Shown here: piece by piece, positions 8,109 to 16,802 of the stretch
Layout: each line of letters starts with the position of its first letter
Numbering within the stretch: the stretch's first letter is position 1
NCBI RefSeq assembly: GCF_000719265.1
Contig: NZ_JOFL01000007.1
Span: forward strand, 1-64,000
Length of the DNA: 64,000 bases
Source: Streptomyces roseoverticillatus
GTDB taxonomy: Bacteria > Actinomycetota > Actinomycetes > Streptomycetales > Streptomycetaceae
Direction: 5' to 3'
Notes under the pieces: generated by a model
What the model was told of the DNA's origin: nothing
What the model saw: the letters and a program-made list of their open reading frames with translations, nothing else
Databases searched by the model: none
Position numbers and translations under genes: made by a program

Positions 8109-8720
8109 ATGGTCATGACACGCAAAGTCGACTTCTACTTCGACCCCGTCTGCCCCTTCGCCTGGATCACCTCCCGCTGGATCCTGGAGGTCGAGCGCCA
8201 CCGCGACCTCGACCTCCGGTTCCGGGTCATGAGCCTGTCCGTCCTCAACGAGGGCCGGGCCGGCCTGCCCGAGCGCTATCGCAGACTGCTCGACGTCGGC
8301 TGGGGCCCGGTGCGCGTGTGCACCGCCGCGGCGCAGGAGCACGGGGAGGACGTGCTGCGCGACCTGTACACGGCCCTGGGTACCCGCATCCACAACGACG
8401 ACGGCGAGGTCTCCGACGAGCTGATCAGGAAGGCGCTGGCCGACGCCGGCCTCCCGGAGTCGCTGGCGGACGCGGCCCACTCGACCGACTACGACGAGGC
8501 GCTGCGCAAGAGCCACCACGAGGGCATGGACCCCGTCGGTGAAGAGGTCGGGACGCCGACCATCCACATCGACGGGGTCGCCTTCTTCGGGCCCGTCCTG
8601 ACCGCGATCCCGCGGGGCGAGGAAGCCGCCCGGATCTTCGACGGCGTGCGGCTGCTGGCCGGTTACCCGGACTTCTTCGAGCTCAAGCGCACCCGTACAG
8701 GCAGCCTGGACTTCAGCTGA
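8109..8720 (+). CDS. Mycothiol-dependent nitroreductase-like DsbA-fold protein (Rv2466c family)
   Basis: A 203-residue thioredoxin/DsbA-fold protein. The N terminus [20 protein letters not shown] matches the Rv2466c family of actinobacterial mycothiol-linked oxidoreductases; a cis-Pro segment [16 protein letters not shown] is near residue 155. The active site is Cys15-Pro-Phe-Ala, so the second (resolving) Cys of CxxC is replaced by Ala. Such members probably work through a mixed disulfide with mycothiol. Two in-frame ATGs (8109 and 8115) are possible starts and neither has a strong ribosome site. Confidence 0.85.
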   Translation: MVMTRKVDFYFDPVCPFAWITSRWILEVERHRDLDLRFRVMSLSVLNEGRAGLPERYRRLLDVGWGPVRVCTAAAQEHGEDVLRDLYTALGTRIHNDDGEVSDELIRKALADAGLPESLADAAHSTDYDEALRKSHHEGMDPVGEEVGTPTIHIDGVAFFGPVLTAIPRGEEAARIFDGVRLLAGYPDFFELKRTRTGSLDFS

Positions 8721-8744
8721 CCCGGGACCCGAGGGTTCAAGGCC

Positions 8745-9626
8745 CTACAGGTCGAGCCGGTACTGCCGCACCTCGTGCGTGGGGACGTAGCCGAGGCCGT
8801 CGTTGATGCGCCGCATGGGCGCGTTGACGTCGGCGGTGTCGGTCAGCAGGCCTGCCAGGTCCGGGTGCCGCACGCGGGCCCGGCGGATGGACTCGGCCTT
8901 CATCCACCGGCCGAGGCCGTGCCCGCGGTGCTCGGGCAGGACCGCGGTGCCGTAGTGCCGGGCGTCGCCTTTGCCGTTGCCGGGGACGACCAGCTCCGTG
9001 AATCCGGCGACGGAGCCGTCGGACGCGTCGACGGCGACGACCGTGTGCAGAAGGTCGCCGCGCTCTTCGACCACCCGCGCCACGGCCCGGACCCGGTCCA
9101 CGTCCCAGGTGAGCGTTCCCTGATCGGTGTCGCCCATCGGCATGTCGTCCATAGCCCGGCGTGACGCGGCGTACGTCCGGGCGAGGTCGTCGGGGACGGT
9201 TCCCTGCCAGGACGCGAGCCGGTAGCCGGGGTGCGGCTGCCCGGTGATCGTCGCGAGGGCGGCGAGGTCCACGCCCGCAAGGGCCAGGCGCGTGTACTGC
9301 AGCGTGAGGATCTTGCGGAAGCCCCGGGCCGGCAGGAACCGGTCGCCCGGCGTTCCCGCCTCGGCCTCCGCGACGACGCAGCGCCGGGCATCGGCCCGGG
9401 CAGCCGCCGCAGCGGCGTCCAGGAGCCGGGAACCGACGCCGCCCCGCCGCTCCGCCGGGTGGACGTGGAGGGTCAGTTCGGCCAGGTGGTCCCGCCCGGC
9501 GTCGGTGAACAGCCGCAGGAAGGCCGTACCGGCGGGAGCGCCGTCGGCATCGCTCGCCAGCCATGCGAGACGCCGGCTGTACGGGCTGTCCTGGGGGTCG
9601 GTCAGTGCGGTGAGGTGGAACGACAA
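8745..9626 (-). CDS. Two-domain GNAT-family N-acetyltransferase
   Basis: A 293-residue protein with two GNAT domains. The first (about 1-125) has an acetyl-CoA loop at ERRGGVGSRLLDAA; the second (about 150-293) has EHRGHGLGRWMKAESI followed by NAPMRRINDGLGYVP, a typical GNAT beta6-alpha4 ending. The Gln/Arg-x-x-Gly-x-Gly/Ala pattern is clear in both. Substrate unknown; tandem GNATs of this size in actinomycetes include mycothiol synthase-like proteins, but MshD identity is not supported. A TTG start is chosen because GGAG lies 7-9 bases upstream. Confidence 0.8.
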   Translation of the reverse strand: MSFHLTALTDPQDSPYSRRLAWLASDADGAPAGTAFLRLFTDAGRDHLAELTLHVHPAERRGGVGSRLLDAAAAAARADARRCVVAEAEAGTPGDRFLPARGFRKILTLQYTRLALAGVDLAALATITGQPHPGYRLASWQGTVPDDLARTYAASRRAMDDMPMGDTDQGTLTWDVDRVRAVARVVEERGDLLHTVVAVDASDGSVAGFTELVVPGNGKGDARHYGTAVLPEHRGHGLGRWMKAESIRRARVRHPDLAGLLTDTADVNAPMRRINDGLGYVPTHEVRQYRLDL

Positions 9627-9712
9627 GGTGTCTCCGTCGTGAGGAAGCAGCGAACGTCAGTACGCGAGATCACCTGCTGGGCACTCGTGCGCATGTGCTC
9701 CACACCTCCTGT

Positions 9713-9754
9713 TGACGGCGTGACGGCGTGACGGCGTAATCACGTAACAACGTG
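9713..9754. repeat. Tandem TGACGGCG x3 and adjacent CACGT/ACGTG dyad
   Basis: Three exact copies of TGACGGCG (9713-9736), then the inverted pair CACGT-AACA-ACGTG (9741-9754). It lies between two minus-strand genes and upstream of the GNAT gene. A role as regulatory element or replication-slippage product cannot be separated. Confidence 0.55.
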
Positions 9755-9801
9755 ACGACGTCCGGGGAACGTAACTGCTCCTGCCGTCCACCCGCAAAGG
9801 G

Positions 9802-10815
9802 TTAACGCCCCGCGCCCCACGTCCTCGCGATCTCCACCAGCGCCCGCACCGCCTTCGCGACCAGCCCGTCGTCGTCCCGTACGCGCCGGTTGTGCTCGAC
9901 GTGTACGAAGGGCACGCCGGCCTCCCCCGCATACTCGCCCTCCACGTTCGTACGGCCTTCGAGGCGGCCGCAGTAGCGCTCCCAGACCTCGCAGACGCGC
10001 ATGCCCTGCGCGCGGTAGGCGGCGGCGAGGCGGCGGGCGGAGGGGAGGCCCGCTTCGCCGCTGCCGGGGGAGACGACGACGTCGTGGTCGGGCAGGCTGC
10101 TGTCGGCGAAGCCGTGGACCTGGACGGCGGGGAGGCGGCGGTCGGCGAGGGTGTCGGAGACGGCGGCGAAGACGGAGTCGCGGCGGTGGGCGACGTCCGC
10201 GGCGTCGGGGCCGGCGCCGGAGTCCGCCGCGCGGTGGGCGCCGGCGAGGACGAGGACGCCGCCGGGCGCGCCGCGCAGGAGGCCGATGCCGAGCTGCTCG
10301 GTGCGCTGGTCGGCGGAGGGGTGCGGGACCTGGACCTGCCAGCGGGCCGGGCCGCGCAGGTCGGCGTAGACGCGTCCCCAGCCGCGGCGGACCTCGCCCT
10401 CGCGCGTGGCGTCGGCGATCTCCGCGTACCGGGCGCCGCCGCCGCTGTCGACAAGGGTGCGGACGGCGTACCCCACGCCCGCGAGGCGGCGGGCGGCCGT
10501 GGCGCGGTCGCCGTCGAGGAGGGCGCGGACGCCGTCGGCGACGGCCCGGCGCTCGCGGTCGGTGGGGATGCGGTAGCTGCCGTCGGCGGTGATGCCGGCG
10601 GTGTAGTCGGTGATGTGGCGGCCGAGGTCGACGGTGCCGGCGGGGTCCGCCGGGGCGGCCTTGCGCGACGCCGGGGCTTCCTTGTGCGCGTCCGCCGTCG
10701 AAGGGCCGCCGCAGCCGGTGGCCCCGGTGAGGGCCAGTGCGCCGAGCAGCACGCAGGACAGCACGGCGCGTGCGGTGCGGGCGGCAGTGCTGCGGGCGGC
10801 CGGCTGGGTCGTCAT
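9802..10815 (-). CDS. Secreted lipoprotein of unknown function with conserved His/Glu motifs
   Basis: A 337-residue protein. The N terminus MTTQPAARSTAARTARAVLS leads into a hydrophobic stretch ending in a lipobox (LTGATGC), so it should be lipid-anchored outside the cell. The middle part is helical; the C-terminal half has conserved-looking motifs AGAHRAADSG, DVAHRRDSVF, QVHGFADSS and a terminal FVHVEHNRR, a spread of His and acidic residues reminiscent of metal-dependent amidohydrolases. No family could be named. It is divergent from the pgs-like operon, which invites, but does not prove, a link to an extracellular polymer. The start is set by the lipobox. Confidence 0.7.
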   Translation of the reverse strand: MTTQPAARSTAARTARAVLSCVLLGALALTGATGCGGPSTADAHKEAPASRKAAPADPAGTVDLGRHITDYTAGITADGSYRIPTDRERRAVADGVRALLDGDRATAARRLAGVGYAVRTLVDSGGGARYAEIADATREGEVRRGWGRVYADLRGPARWQVQVPHPSADQRTEQLGIGLLRGAPGGVLVLAGAHRAADSGAGPDAADVAHRRDSVFAAVSDTLADRRLPAVQVHGFADSSLPDHDVVVSPGSGEAGLPSARRLAAAYRAQGMRVCEVWERYCGRLEGRTNVEGEYAGEAGVPFVHVEHNRRVRDDDGLVAKAVRALVEIARTWGAGR

Positions 10816-11045
10816 GCGGGCAAAAGTACCGCGGAAGCGGCCGGCCCCCGCGCCTGTACTCCAACTACGTCCGCAGCGCACGCATATGACACACGCGCCG
10901 CCAAAATTTTGTCGATACTTTAACTTCCACTTAGAATTCAGCGGTTCTCGATAGTTCATCCTGATGTGCGGCAAGCGGAACAAGGCATTCCGCCGACCCG
11001 GTCAAGTCAGCAATGCCGAGCCGCGGCCGAAAGGAATACCCAGGA
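10816..11045 (+). promoter_or_regulatory. AT-richer intergenic region with promoter for the pgs-like operon
   Basis: A candidate sigma-70-type promoter reads TTGTCG (10909-10914), 17 bp, TAGAAT (10932-10937). The surrounding 10,900-10,960 is strikingly AT-rich for this genome. This would give a leader of about 100 bases before the first gene. The opposite-strand lipoprotein start is 95 bases away. Confidence 0.55.
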
Positions 11046-13271
11046 ATGCCGCTGTCCGCCCCGCGCGGCGCGCGCCGGCGCAAGCTGCGCCGACGCGCCG
11101 ACATGCCTCTCCTCGGCGGGGCCCGCCCGCCGATCGCCGCGCTCCTCGCACTCCTGCTGCTGGTCGCGGGGGCGACCGCCCTCGTGCTGGGCGACCACGA
11201 CCGGACCGCCGTCGACAAGGCCGTCCTCTCCTCGCAGCAGCGGGTCGCGGAGGACGGCGCCCTCGCTCTGCGCGCCTCCCTCGACGAGAGCGTCACCGAC
11301 CTCCAGCGCGCCGCCGCGCTCTTCGCCGGCCCCGAGGCCGTGCCCGCCGACACCGTCCTCGACAAGCTCGGCAAGGTCTACAACAAGTGGCGCGGCCTCG
11401 CCGTCATCGACCCCGCCGGCGGCAGCCTCCTCGCCGCCCGCGGCGAAACGATCCCGCTGGCCGACGCCCTCACCGGCAAGAAGACCGATGCGGACAAGGA
11501 CGGCGCCCCCGCCCCCCGCCTCGTCAAGCTGTCCTCCGGCGACACCCGCATGCTCGTCACCGCCGCCCTGCGCGGCGGCGACAAGCCGCGCCTCCTCGTC
11601 GCCTCCGGCACCCTCAACGTGCCGGGCATCTCCACCGGCGAGAACCGCTCCCTGCTCGTCGTGGACTCCGCCGGCACGGTGCTCGCGAAGGACGGCCCGT
11701 CGATCGCCCGCACCGCGTGGGCCAAGCGCGCCGCGAAGACGGCGGCCGCGGCCTTCGCCAAGATCCCCGAGCCCGGCGGCCACCCCGGCGCGAGCGGCAA
11801 TCTCATGGGCGGCACGGACAAGCACCGCACGGCCGTGGGCTACGCCGCCGCCGGCCGCGCGCCCGGCGAGACCAGCCCCGCGGGCGGCCTCGGCCTGTCC
11901 GTGGTCACCTCCGTCAAGGTCACCGAGGACGCCAAGGCGGTGCGCACCCAGGCCTTCGGCCTCGTCGCCGCCGCCGTGCTGCTGCTCCTCGCCGTGCTCG
12001 TGACCTGGGTCCTGATCCGTACGGTCCAGCGCCCGCTGATCGGGCTGTACCTGGAGAGCCGCCGGCTCGGCCGCGGCGAGCTCGACCGGCCCGTCCGCGC
12101 GTTCCGCGGCCGCGAGCCGGCCCGCACCGGCGCGGCCCTGGAGAGCCTGCGCGGCCAGCTCCTCGGCGGGCGGCCCACCCGCGCCGGCCGGGCCCGCGGC
12201 GGCATCGGCACCCGCACCACCGTGATCGTCTGCGGCGTCGTCCTGCTCGCCTGGGCCGCACCGCTCCTGCTGCTGCTCAACCGCGCCGGCAGCGGCGTCA
12301 CCGTGCCCAAGCAGCTGGTCGAGGACCAGCGGCGGCGTACGGACACGGCCGCCGACCGCGTCCGGAAGGCCCTCAACGAGGGCTGGGCCGACGTCGCCTC
12401 CGTCGCGCAGATCGTCGGCGCGGGCAGTGAAAAGGGGGACAAGGAGGACGCCGACGCGGGCAGCGCCACCAAGGCCGTCCTGCAGACCACCCTGCGCGAG
12501 CACCCCCGCTACCGCTCCGTCTACGTCCTCGACGCCGACGGCAAGGTCCTCACCCGCGCCGGGGCCTCCCCGCGCCACCCGGCCGACCGCAAGCCCTACG
12601 CGGACTCCGTCGCCCAGCTCAACACCTCCGGCAAGGAGCCGGCCGTCGCCGCGTACGCGGCCGTGCCCGGCGGCAAGGGCCGCACCGTCGTCGGCGAGTA
12701 CGACCCGCAGTTCCTGATCTCCATGGTCACCCGGCCCGGCCTCGGCCAGGTCTGGCTCGTGGACGACAAGCACCGCATCATCGCCGCCGACCGCCAGCAC
12801 GGCTTCCGCGCCTTCTCCAAGCTGCCCGGCAGCCACCTCGGCGACCTCGTCACCAAGGCGCGCAAGGACACCAACGGCACCGCCCTGCTGCACCGCTCCG
12901 GCGGCGGCTCCTCCCTCGCGGCCGCGGCGTCCTTCACCGGCGGCGGCGCCGTCCGCGACCTGAACTGGCAGGTCGTGAGCGAGCAGCCGGCCTCCTGGCT
13001 GGAGCTGCCCGAGTACACCGCGCAGCGGCACACCATGCTCGCCGGCCTGCTCGGCGTGACCGCCGCCGTGGCCTGCCTGGGCTGGCTGCACATCATCGTC
13101 GTCCGCCCGCTGCGCACGCTCGCGGACCAGGCCGAGGCGCTGGCCGGCGGCGACCGCAAGACGGTGCTCTTCCCGCAGCACCACGACGAGGCGGGCGCGG
13201 TCGTCCGCAACCTCGAACTGATCCGGCAGCAGCTGCGTACCGCCGAGCGACCGCCGGCCGGAAGGAACTGA
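11046..13271 (+). CDS. Membrane protein with two extracellular sensor-like domains and HAMP, no kinase
   Basis: A 741-residue protein with four membrane helices, at about 28-49, 301-325, 391-415 and 662-688. Each helix pair brackets an extracellular domain of roughly 250 residues with Cache/PAS-like features (for example VLDADGKVLTRAGASPRHPA and QVWLVDDKHRIIAADRQHGF in the second). HAMP-like segments follow helix 2 (IRTVQRPLIGLYLESRRLGR) and helix 4 (VVRPLRTLADQAEALAGGDR). There is no kinase, cyclase or receiver domain. AAAGGA lies 10 bases before the ATG chosen; an ATG 33 bases upstream lacks a site. Four bases separate it from pgsB, suggesting it senses or structurally supports the polymer machinery. 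Confidence 0.75.
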   Translation: MPLSAPRGARRRKLRRRADMPLLGGARPPIAALLALLLLVAGATALVLGDHDRTAVDKAVLSSQQRVAEDGALALRASLDESVTDLQRAAALFAGPEAVPADTVLDKLGKVYNKWRGLAVIDPAGGSLLAARGETIPLADALTGKKTDADKDGAPAPRLVKLSSGDTRMLVTAALRGGDKPRLLVASGTLNVPGISTGENRSLLVVDSAGTVLAKDGPSIARTAWAKRAAKTAAAAFAKIPEPGGHPGASGNLMGGTDKHRTAVGYAAAGRAPGETSPAGGLGLSVVTSVKVTEDAKAVRTQAFGLVAAAVLLLLAVLVTWVLIRTVQRPLIGLYLESRRLGRGELDRPVRAFRGREPARTGAALESLRGQLLGGRPTRAGRARGGIGTRTTVIVCGVVLLAWAAPLLLLLNRAGSGVTVPKQLVEDQRRRTDTAADRVRKALNEGWADVASVAQIVGAGSEKGDKEDADAGSATKAVLQTTLREHPRYRSVYVLDADGKVLTRAGASPRHPADRKPYADSVAQLNTSGKEPAVAAYAAVPGGKGRTVVGEYDPQFLISMVTRPGLGQVWLVDDKHRIIAADRQHGFRAFSKLPGSHLGDLVTKARKDTNGTALLHRSGGGSSLAAAASFTGGGAVRDLNWQVVSEQPASWLELPEYTAQRHTMLAGLLGVTAAVACLGWLHIIVVRPLRTLADQAEALAGGDRKTVLFPQHHDEAGAVVRNLELIRQQLRTAERPPAGRN

Positions 13272-13274
13272 CGC

Positions 13275-14549
13275 GTGCTCTTCCTCTACACGGTCCTGGT
13301 GATCTGCTGCGCGATCGTCCTGGTCGCGGGCGTGATCGAGCAGCGCCGGCACTTCACCAACCTCGACATGATCCCCACCCGGGTGCTGATCAACGGCATC
13401 CGCGGCAAGAGCTCCATCACCCGGCTGTGCGCGGGCGCGCTGCGCGGCGGCGGGCTGGTCACGGTCGCCAAGACCACCGGCACCGCGGCCCGCTTCATCC
13501 ACCCGGACGCCACCGAGGAGCCCGTCTACCGCAAGTTCGGCATCGCCAACGTCGTGGAGCAGATCGGCATCGTGCGGCGCGCCGCCGCGTACCGGCCGCA
13601 CGCGCTGGTGATCGAGTGCATGGCCGTTATGCCGGCCCTGCAGGAGGTCAACCAGACCAAGCTGATCCGTTCCACCATCGGCGTGCTGTGCAACGTCCGC
13701 GAGGACCACCTCGCGGAGATGGGCCCCACCCTGGACGACGTGGCCCGCTCGCTGAGCCGCTCCATGCCGCACGGCGGGATCTGCGTCACGGCTGAACGCG
13801 ACCGGCTGCACATCCTGCGCGAGGAAGCCGCCAAGCGCGACTGCCGGCTGATCGCCGTGGACCCGGAGACGGTGACCGACGCGGAGCTGCGCGGCTTCAG
13901 CTGGTTCACGTTCAAGGAGAACGTCGCCATCGCTCTCGCCGTCGCCGAGCTCCTCGGCGTCGACCGGGCGACCGCCCTGCAGGGCATGTACGACGCGCCG
14001 CCGGACCCCGGCGTGCTGTCCGTGGAGCGCTACCGCACCCCGGGGGGCATGCCGTTCCGGTTCGCCAACATCTTCGCGGCCAACGACCCCGAGTCGACGC
14101 TCATGAACGTCGAGCAGCTGCTCAGCCTCGGCGCCATCGACCGGCCCCTGCACGTCCTCATCAACTGCCGCCCGGACCGCGTCGAGCGCAACGGCCAGAT
14201 GGGCGAGCTCATCCCCCGCCTCGCCCCCGAGTCGGTCTTCCTCATCGGCCACCCGGCGAAGAGCGCCGCCGACGCGATCCCCGCCGAGTGGCGCTCGCGC
14301 ATCGTCGACCTCGGCGGCGACCGCCGCGACCCGGCCGAACTGGAACGGGAGATCCTGGAGCGGCTCGGGCCGGGCGCCTCGCTCATCGCCATCGGCAACA
14401 TCCACGGACAGGGCGAGCTGCTGCTGGAGCGGCTGGCGGAACTGCCGGCGGACGACGAGCCGGAGCCGTCCCGGACGCAGCATCCGGAGGACCCCCAGGT
14501 ATACGTCCCGACCTACATAGACCCGGACTTCACAGGAGACTTCCGTTGA
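13275..14549 (+). CDS. pgsB: Poly-gamma-glutamate synthase PgsB/CapB-like ligase
   Basis: A 424-residue amide ligase of the Mur-ligase-like PgsB/CapB family, membrane-tethered by an N-terminal helix (about 3-20). The ATP-binding loop is GIRGKSS at 41-47, exactly as in PgsB; other family segments are VIECMAVMPALQEVNQTKLI, IGVLCNVREDHLAEMGPT and INCRPDR. It would couple ATP hydrolysis to chain growth by gamma-amide linkage on the cytoplasmic face. GTG start with GGAAGGA upstream; its stop overlaps the TTG of pgsC. The polymer could be gamma-glutamate or a related amino acid; the sequence does not decide. Confidence 0.88.
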   Translation: MLFLYTVLVICCAIVLVAGVIEQRRHFTNLDMIPTRVLINGIRGKSSITRLCAGALRGGGLVTVAKTTGTAARFIHPDATEEPVYRKFGIANVVEQIGIVRRAAAYRPHALVIECMAVMPALQEVNQTKLIRSTIGVLCNVREDHLAEMGPTLDDVARSLSRSMPHGGICVTAERDRLHILREEAAKRDCRLIAVDPETVTDAELRGFSWFTFKENVAIALAVAELLGVDRATALQGMYDAPPDPGVLSVERYRTPGGMPFRFANIFAANDPESTLMNVEQLLSLGAIDRPLHVLINCRPDRVERNGQMGELIPRLAPESVFLIGHPAKSAADAIPAEWRSRIVDLGGDRRDPAELEREILERLGPGASLIAIGNIHGQGELLLERLAELPADDEPEPSRTQHPEDPQVYVPTYIDPDFTGDFR

Positions 14550-15028
14550 TCCCCGCCGTCCTCACCCCGGAGATCGCCGCCATCGGGATCGCCCTGGGCC
14601 TGCTGTTCTCCCTGGTCTGCTACCTCACGACCAACCTCTCCCCCGGCGGCATGATCACCCCCGGCTGGCTGGCCCTCACCCTCGTCGAGAGCCTCCAGCG
14701 CGCCGCCATGGTCGTCGGCATCACCGTCCTGACGTACCTGGCCACCCTGCTGCTGCAGCGGTACGTGATCCTCTACGGCAAGCGGCTGTTCGCGGCGGTC
14801 GTGCTGACCGGCGTCGTGCTGCAGGCGACGCTCTACGTGATCCTGCAGCAGCAGTTCCCGCTGATGTACGCGAACCAGACGCTCGGCTTCATCGTCCCCG
14901 GCCTGATCGCCTACCAGCTGGTGCGCCAGCCGCGCGGCGCGACCCTGCTGGCCACCGGCACGGTCTCGCTCGCCAACTACGTCGTCCTGACCGCCGGCAT
15001 CCTGCTGGGCTTCATGCCCACCGCCTGA
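14546..15028 (+). CDS. pgsC: PgsC/CapC-like membrane subunit of the polyglutamate synthase
   Basis: A 160-residue, almost wholly hydrophobic protein with about five membrane helices. The N terminus (LTPEIAAIGIALGLLFSLVC, then TTNLSPGGMITPGWLAL) carries the SPGGxxxPGW motif typical of PgsC/CapC. It partners PgsB at the membrane. The TTG start overlaps the pgsB stop (TTGA) and is preceded by AGGAGA at eight bases, so the two proteins are translationally coupled. In Bacillus the complex also needs PgsA/CapA; no such gene is nearby. Confidence 0.88.
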   Translation: MIPAVLTPEIAAIGIALGLLFSLVCYLTTNLSPGGMITPGWLALTLVESLQRAAMVVGITVLTYLATLLLQRYVILYGKRLFAAVVLTGVVLQATLYVILQQQFPLMYANQTLGFIVPGLIAYQLVRQPRGATLLATGTVSLANYVVLTAGILLGFMPTA

Positions 15029-15048
15029 GCCCTACGGAGCAGAGCCCC

Positions 15049-16125
15049 ATGAAGAAGGACCGCAAGCGCAAGAAGCGCGTCACCGGCCGCCACGCCCTCC
15101 ACACCCTGGTCGTGCTCGGCCTGCTCGGCACCAGCGCGTACCTCACGGTGGAGCTGCGCGAGAAGCAGGACGGGACCGCGCCGCCGGTCCAGTCCGTCTC
15201 CGGCGCCGGGGCCGCGTCCGGCAGCAAGCCGGCCTCCGGGGAGCGCCGCTTCGAGCGGCTGACCGGCCCGGCCCGCACGGTCGTGCGCGCGGCGGACGGC
15301 GGCGTCCTCGCCACCTTCACCGACGGCGCCCGCACCGCGGTCCTCACCGGCGCGAGCCGCACCTTCACCGAGCCGAAGTACACGGACGCGAAGGTCACCA
15401 CGGACAGCTGGGTGCGGCTGCTGCCCGAGGCGTGGAAGGAGGGCGCCGAGAAGGCGGCCTGGTTCAAGAACTGGTTCAGCACGTCCCTGGGCAGCAAGGA
15501 CCCCGACGTCTTCGCCTTCGCCATGGAGTACCTCGAGGGCGCCCCGCAGAAGAAGGACGCCAAGGGCGTCCCGTACTCCGGCGACGCCCAGTTCGGCCCG
15601 CCGAACCCCAACGGCTCCGTCGCCGGCGACCTGCGCCTCGAACAGTCCGACTTCTACGACTACCTGGGCATCCCGTACCGCTTCCGCGACGGCACCGTCG
15701 AACAGCCCGAGACGGCGCGCTTCCGGGCCATGGACTGCTCGGGCTTCGTCCGCACAGTCTTCGGCTACCGGGCGCGCTACCCCCTCATGGCCAAGGACAT
15801 CAAGGGCGACGGCCTGCCGCGCACGGCCGACGGCATGGCCCGCCTCTCCCCCGGCGTGCCGGTGCTGGAGCTCACCGGCAAGCGCCCCGACAGCATCGAC
15901 AAACTGCAACCGGGCGACCTGATCTTCTTCGAGATCGACAAGCGCACCGGCGAACGGCTCGACCACGTCGGCATCTACATGGGCCTCGACACCGACGGCA
16001 AGCCCCGCTTCATCTCCAGCCGCGAAGAAGCCAACGGCCCCACCTTCGGCGACAAGGGCGGCACCGCCCGCCTGGACGGCAACGGCTTCTACGCGACGGG
16101 CTTGCGGAGCGCGAAGCGGCTCTGA
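15049..16125 (+). CDS. Membrane-anchored NlpC/P60 peptidase
   Basis: A 358-residue protein with a basic N terminus, one membrane helix (about 15-35) and an extracellular part. The C-terminal NlpC/P60 domain (about 190-358) has the catalytic Cys230 in MDCSGFVR and His306 in LDHVGIYMG, with KLQPGDLIFFEID in between. The linker before it is long and charged. NlpC/P60 enzymes cut gamma-D-Glu-diaminopimelate or poly-gamma-glutamate bonds (as PgdS does), so a role in releasing or trimming the polymer made by PgsBC fits the position 20 bases after pgsC. CGGAGC precedes the ATG. Confidence 0.85.
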   Translation: MKKDRKRKKRVTGRHALHTLVVLGLLGTSAYLTVELREKQDGTAPPVQSVSGAGAASGSKPASGERRFERLTGPARTVVRAADGGVLATFTDGARTAVLTGASRTFTEPKYTDAKVTTDSWVRLLPEAWKEGAEKAAWFKNWFSTSLGSKDPDVFAFAMEYLEGAPQKKDAKGVPYSGDAQFGPPNPNGSVAGDLRLEQSDFYDYLGIPYRFRDGTVEQPETARFRAMDCSGFVRTVFGYRARYPLMAKDIKGDGLPRTADGMARLSPGVPVLELTGKRPDSIDKLQPGDLIFFEIDKRTGERLDHVGIYMGLDTDGKPRFISSREEANGPTFGDKGGTARLDGNGFYATGLRSAKRL

Positions 16126-16222
16126 CGCCCCCTCAGCAATACCTGCCCAAATATTCCGTTTGCCGGAACTCCGTGTCAGACTTGCCCGGTTCACAGGTGG
16201 TTCGCGAGAGAAGTGTGAGACC

Positions 16223-16753
16223 GTGCCCCAGCAGGTGAAGTCCTCGTCCGGAGAACGGAGCGCAGGAGAACGGATCGGCCGCGCGGCTCGCGGCGCCCGC
16301 ACGCGGCTGTGGTCGACCCGCAGGCGCCGGCTGACGACCATCGGCACCTCGGCCGCCCTGTTGGCCGCCGCCGTCACTGGCGTCCTGGTCTTCTGGGACA
16401 GCGATCCCGGAGCGGATCCCGGAGCCAAGGGCGCTCGCAAGCTCGTCATGGCGTACATCGACGCGCTGGCCGACGACGACATGCGCGAGGCGTGCCGCCT
16501 GATGCATCCCAAGGTGGTCTCCTCCATGGCCGAGGCCGAGGGCGGTTGCCCCGGGGCCATGCGCGCCCAGATCGGTGACCGGCTCAGCAGCAAGGAACAG
16601 CGCAGGGTAGGCGACATCGACGTCCACGCGGCACGGGTCGAGGGCGGGGGCAAGGTCGCCCGCGTCGAGGTCAGCTCCGGGCCGAAGGGAGCCAGGAAGA
16701 GCACCGTGACGGTGGAGCGCACCGACGGGCACTGGCGCATTCTGGAGGACTGA
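16223..16753 (+). CDS. Small membrane-anchored NTF2/lumazine-like protein
   Basis: A 176-residue protein from the GTG at 16223 (AGAGAAG upstream). A basic N-terminal segment leads into one membrane helix (TIGTSAALLAAAVTGVLVFW), then a short alpha+beta domain beginning with ARKLVMAYIDALADDDMREA and ending in STVTVERTDGHWRILED. That pattern, a helix with a conserved Cys pair (CRLMHP and GCPGAMR) followed by beta strands, resembles DUF4878/NTF2-like extracytoplasmic proteins. Function unknown. It is about 100 bases after the NlpC/P60 gene and may have its own promoter. Confidence 0.65.
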   Translation: MPQQVKSSSGERSAGERIGRAARGARTRLWSTRRRRLTTIGTSAALLAAAVTGVLVFWDSDPGADPGAKGARKLVMAYIDALADDDMREACRLMHPKVVSSMAEAEGGCPGAMRAQIGDRLSSKEQRRVGDIDVHAARVEGGGKVARVEVSSGPKGARKSTVTVERTDGHWRILED

Positions 16754-16802
16754 ACAAGCCGTGCGAGGGGTGGGCGGGAAGCGTGCCTCCCGCCCACCAC
16801 CA

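Noticed and set aside
11007..14483. A 1,158-codon minus-strand frame across the pgs-like operon
   Set aside because: Antisense to PgsB and the membrane protein, which have clear motifs and overlapping starts.
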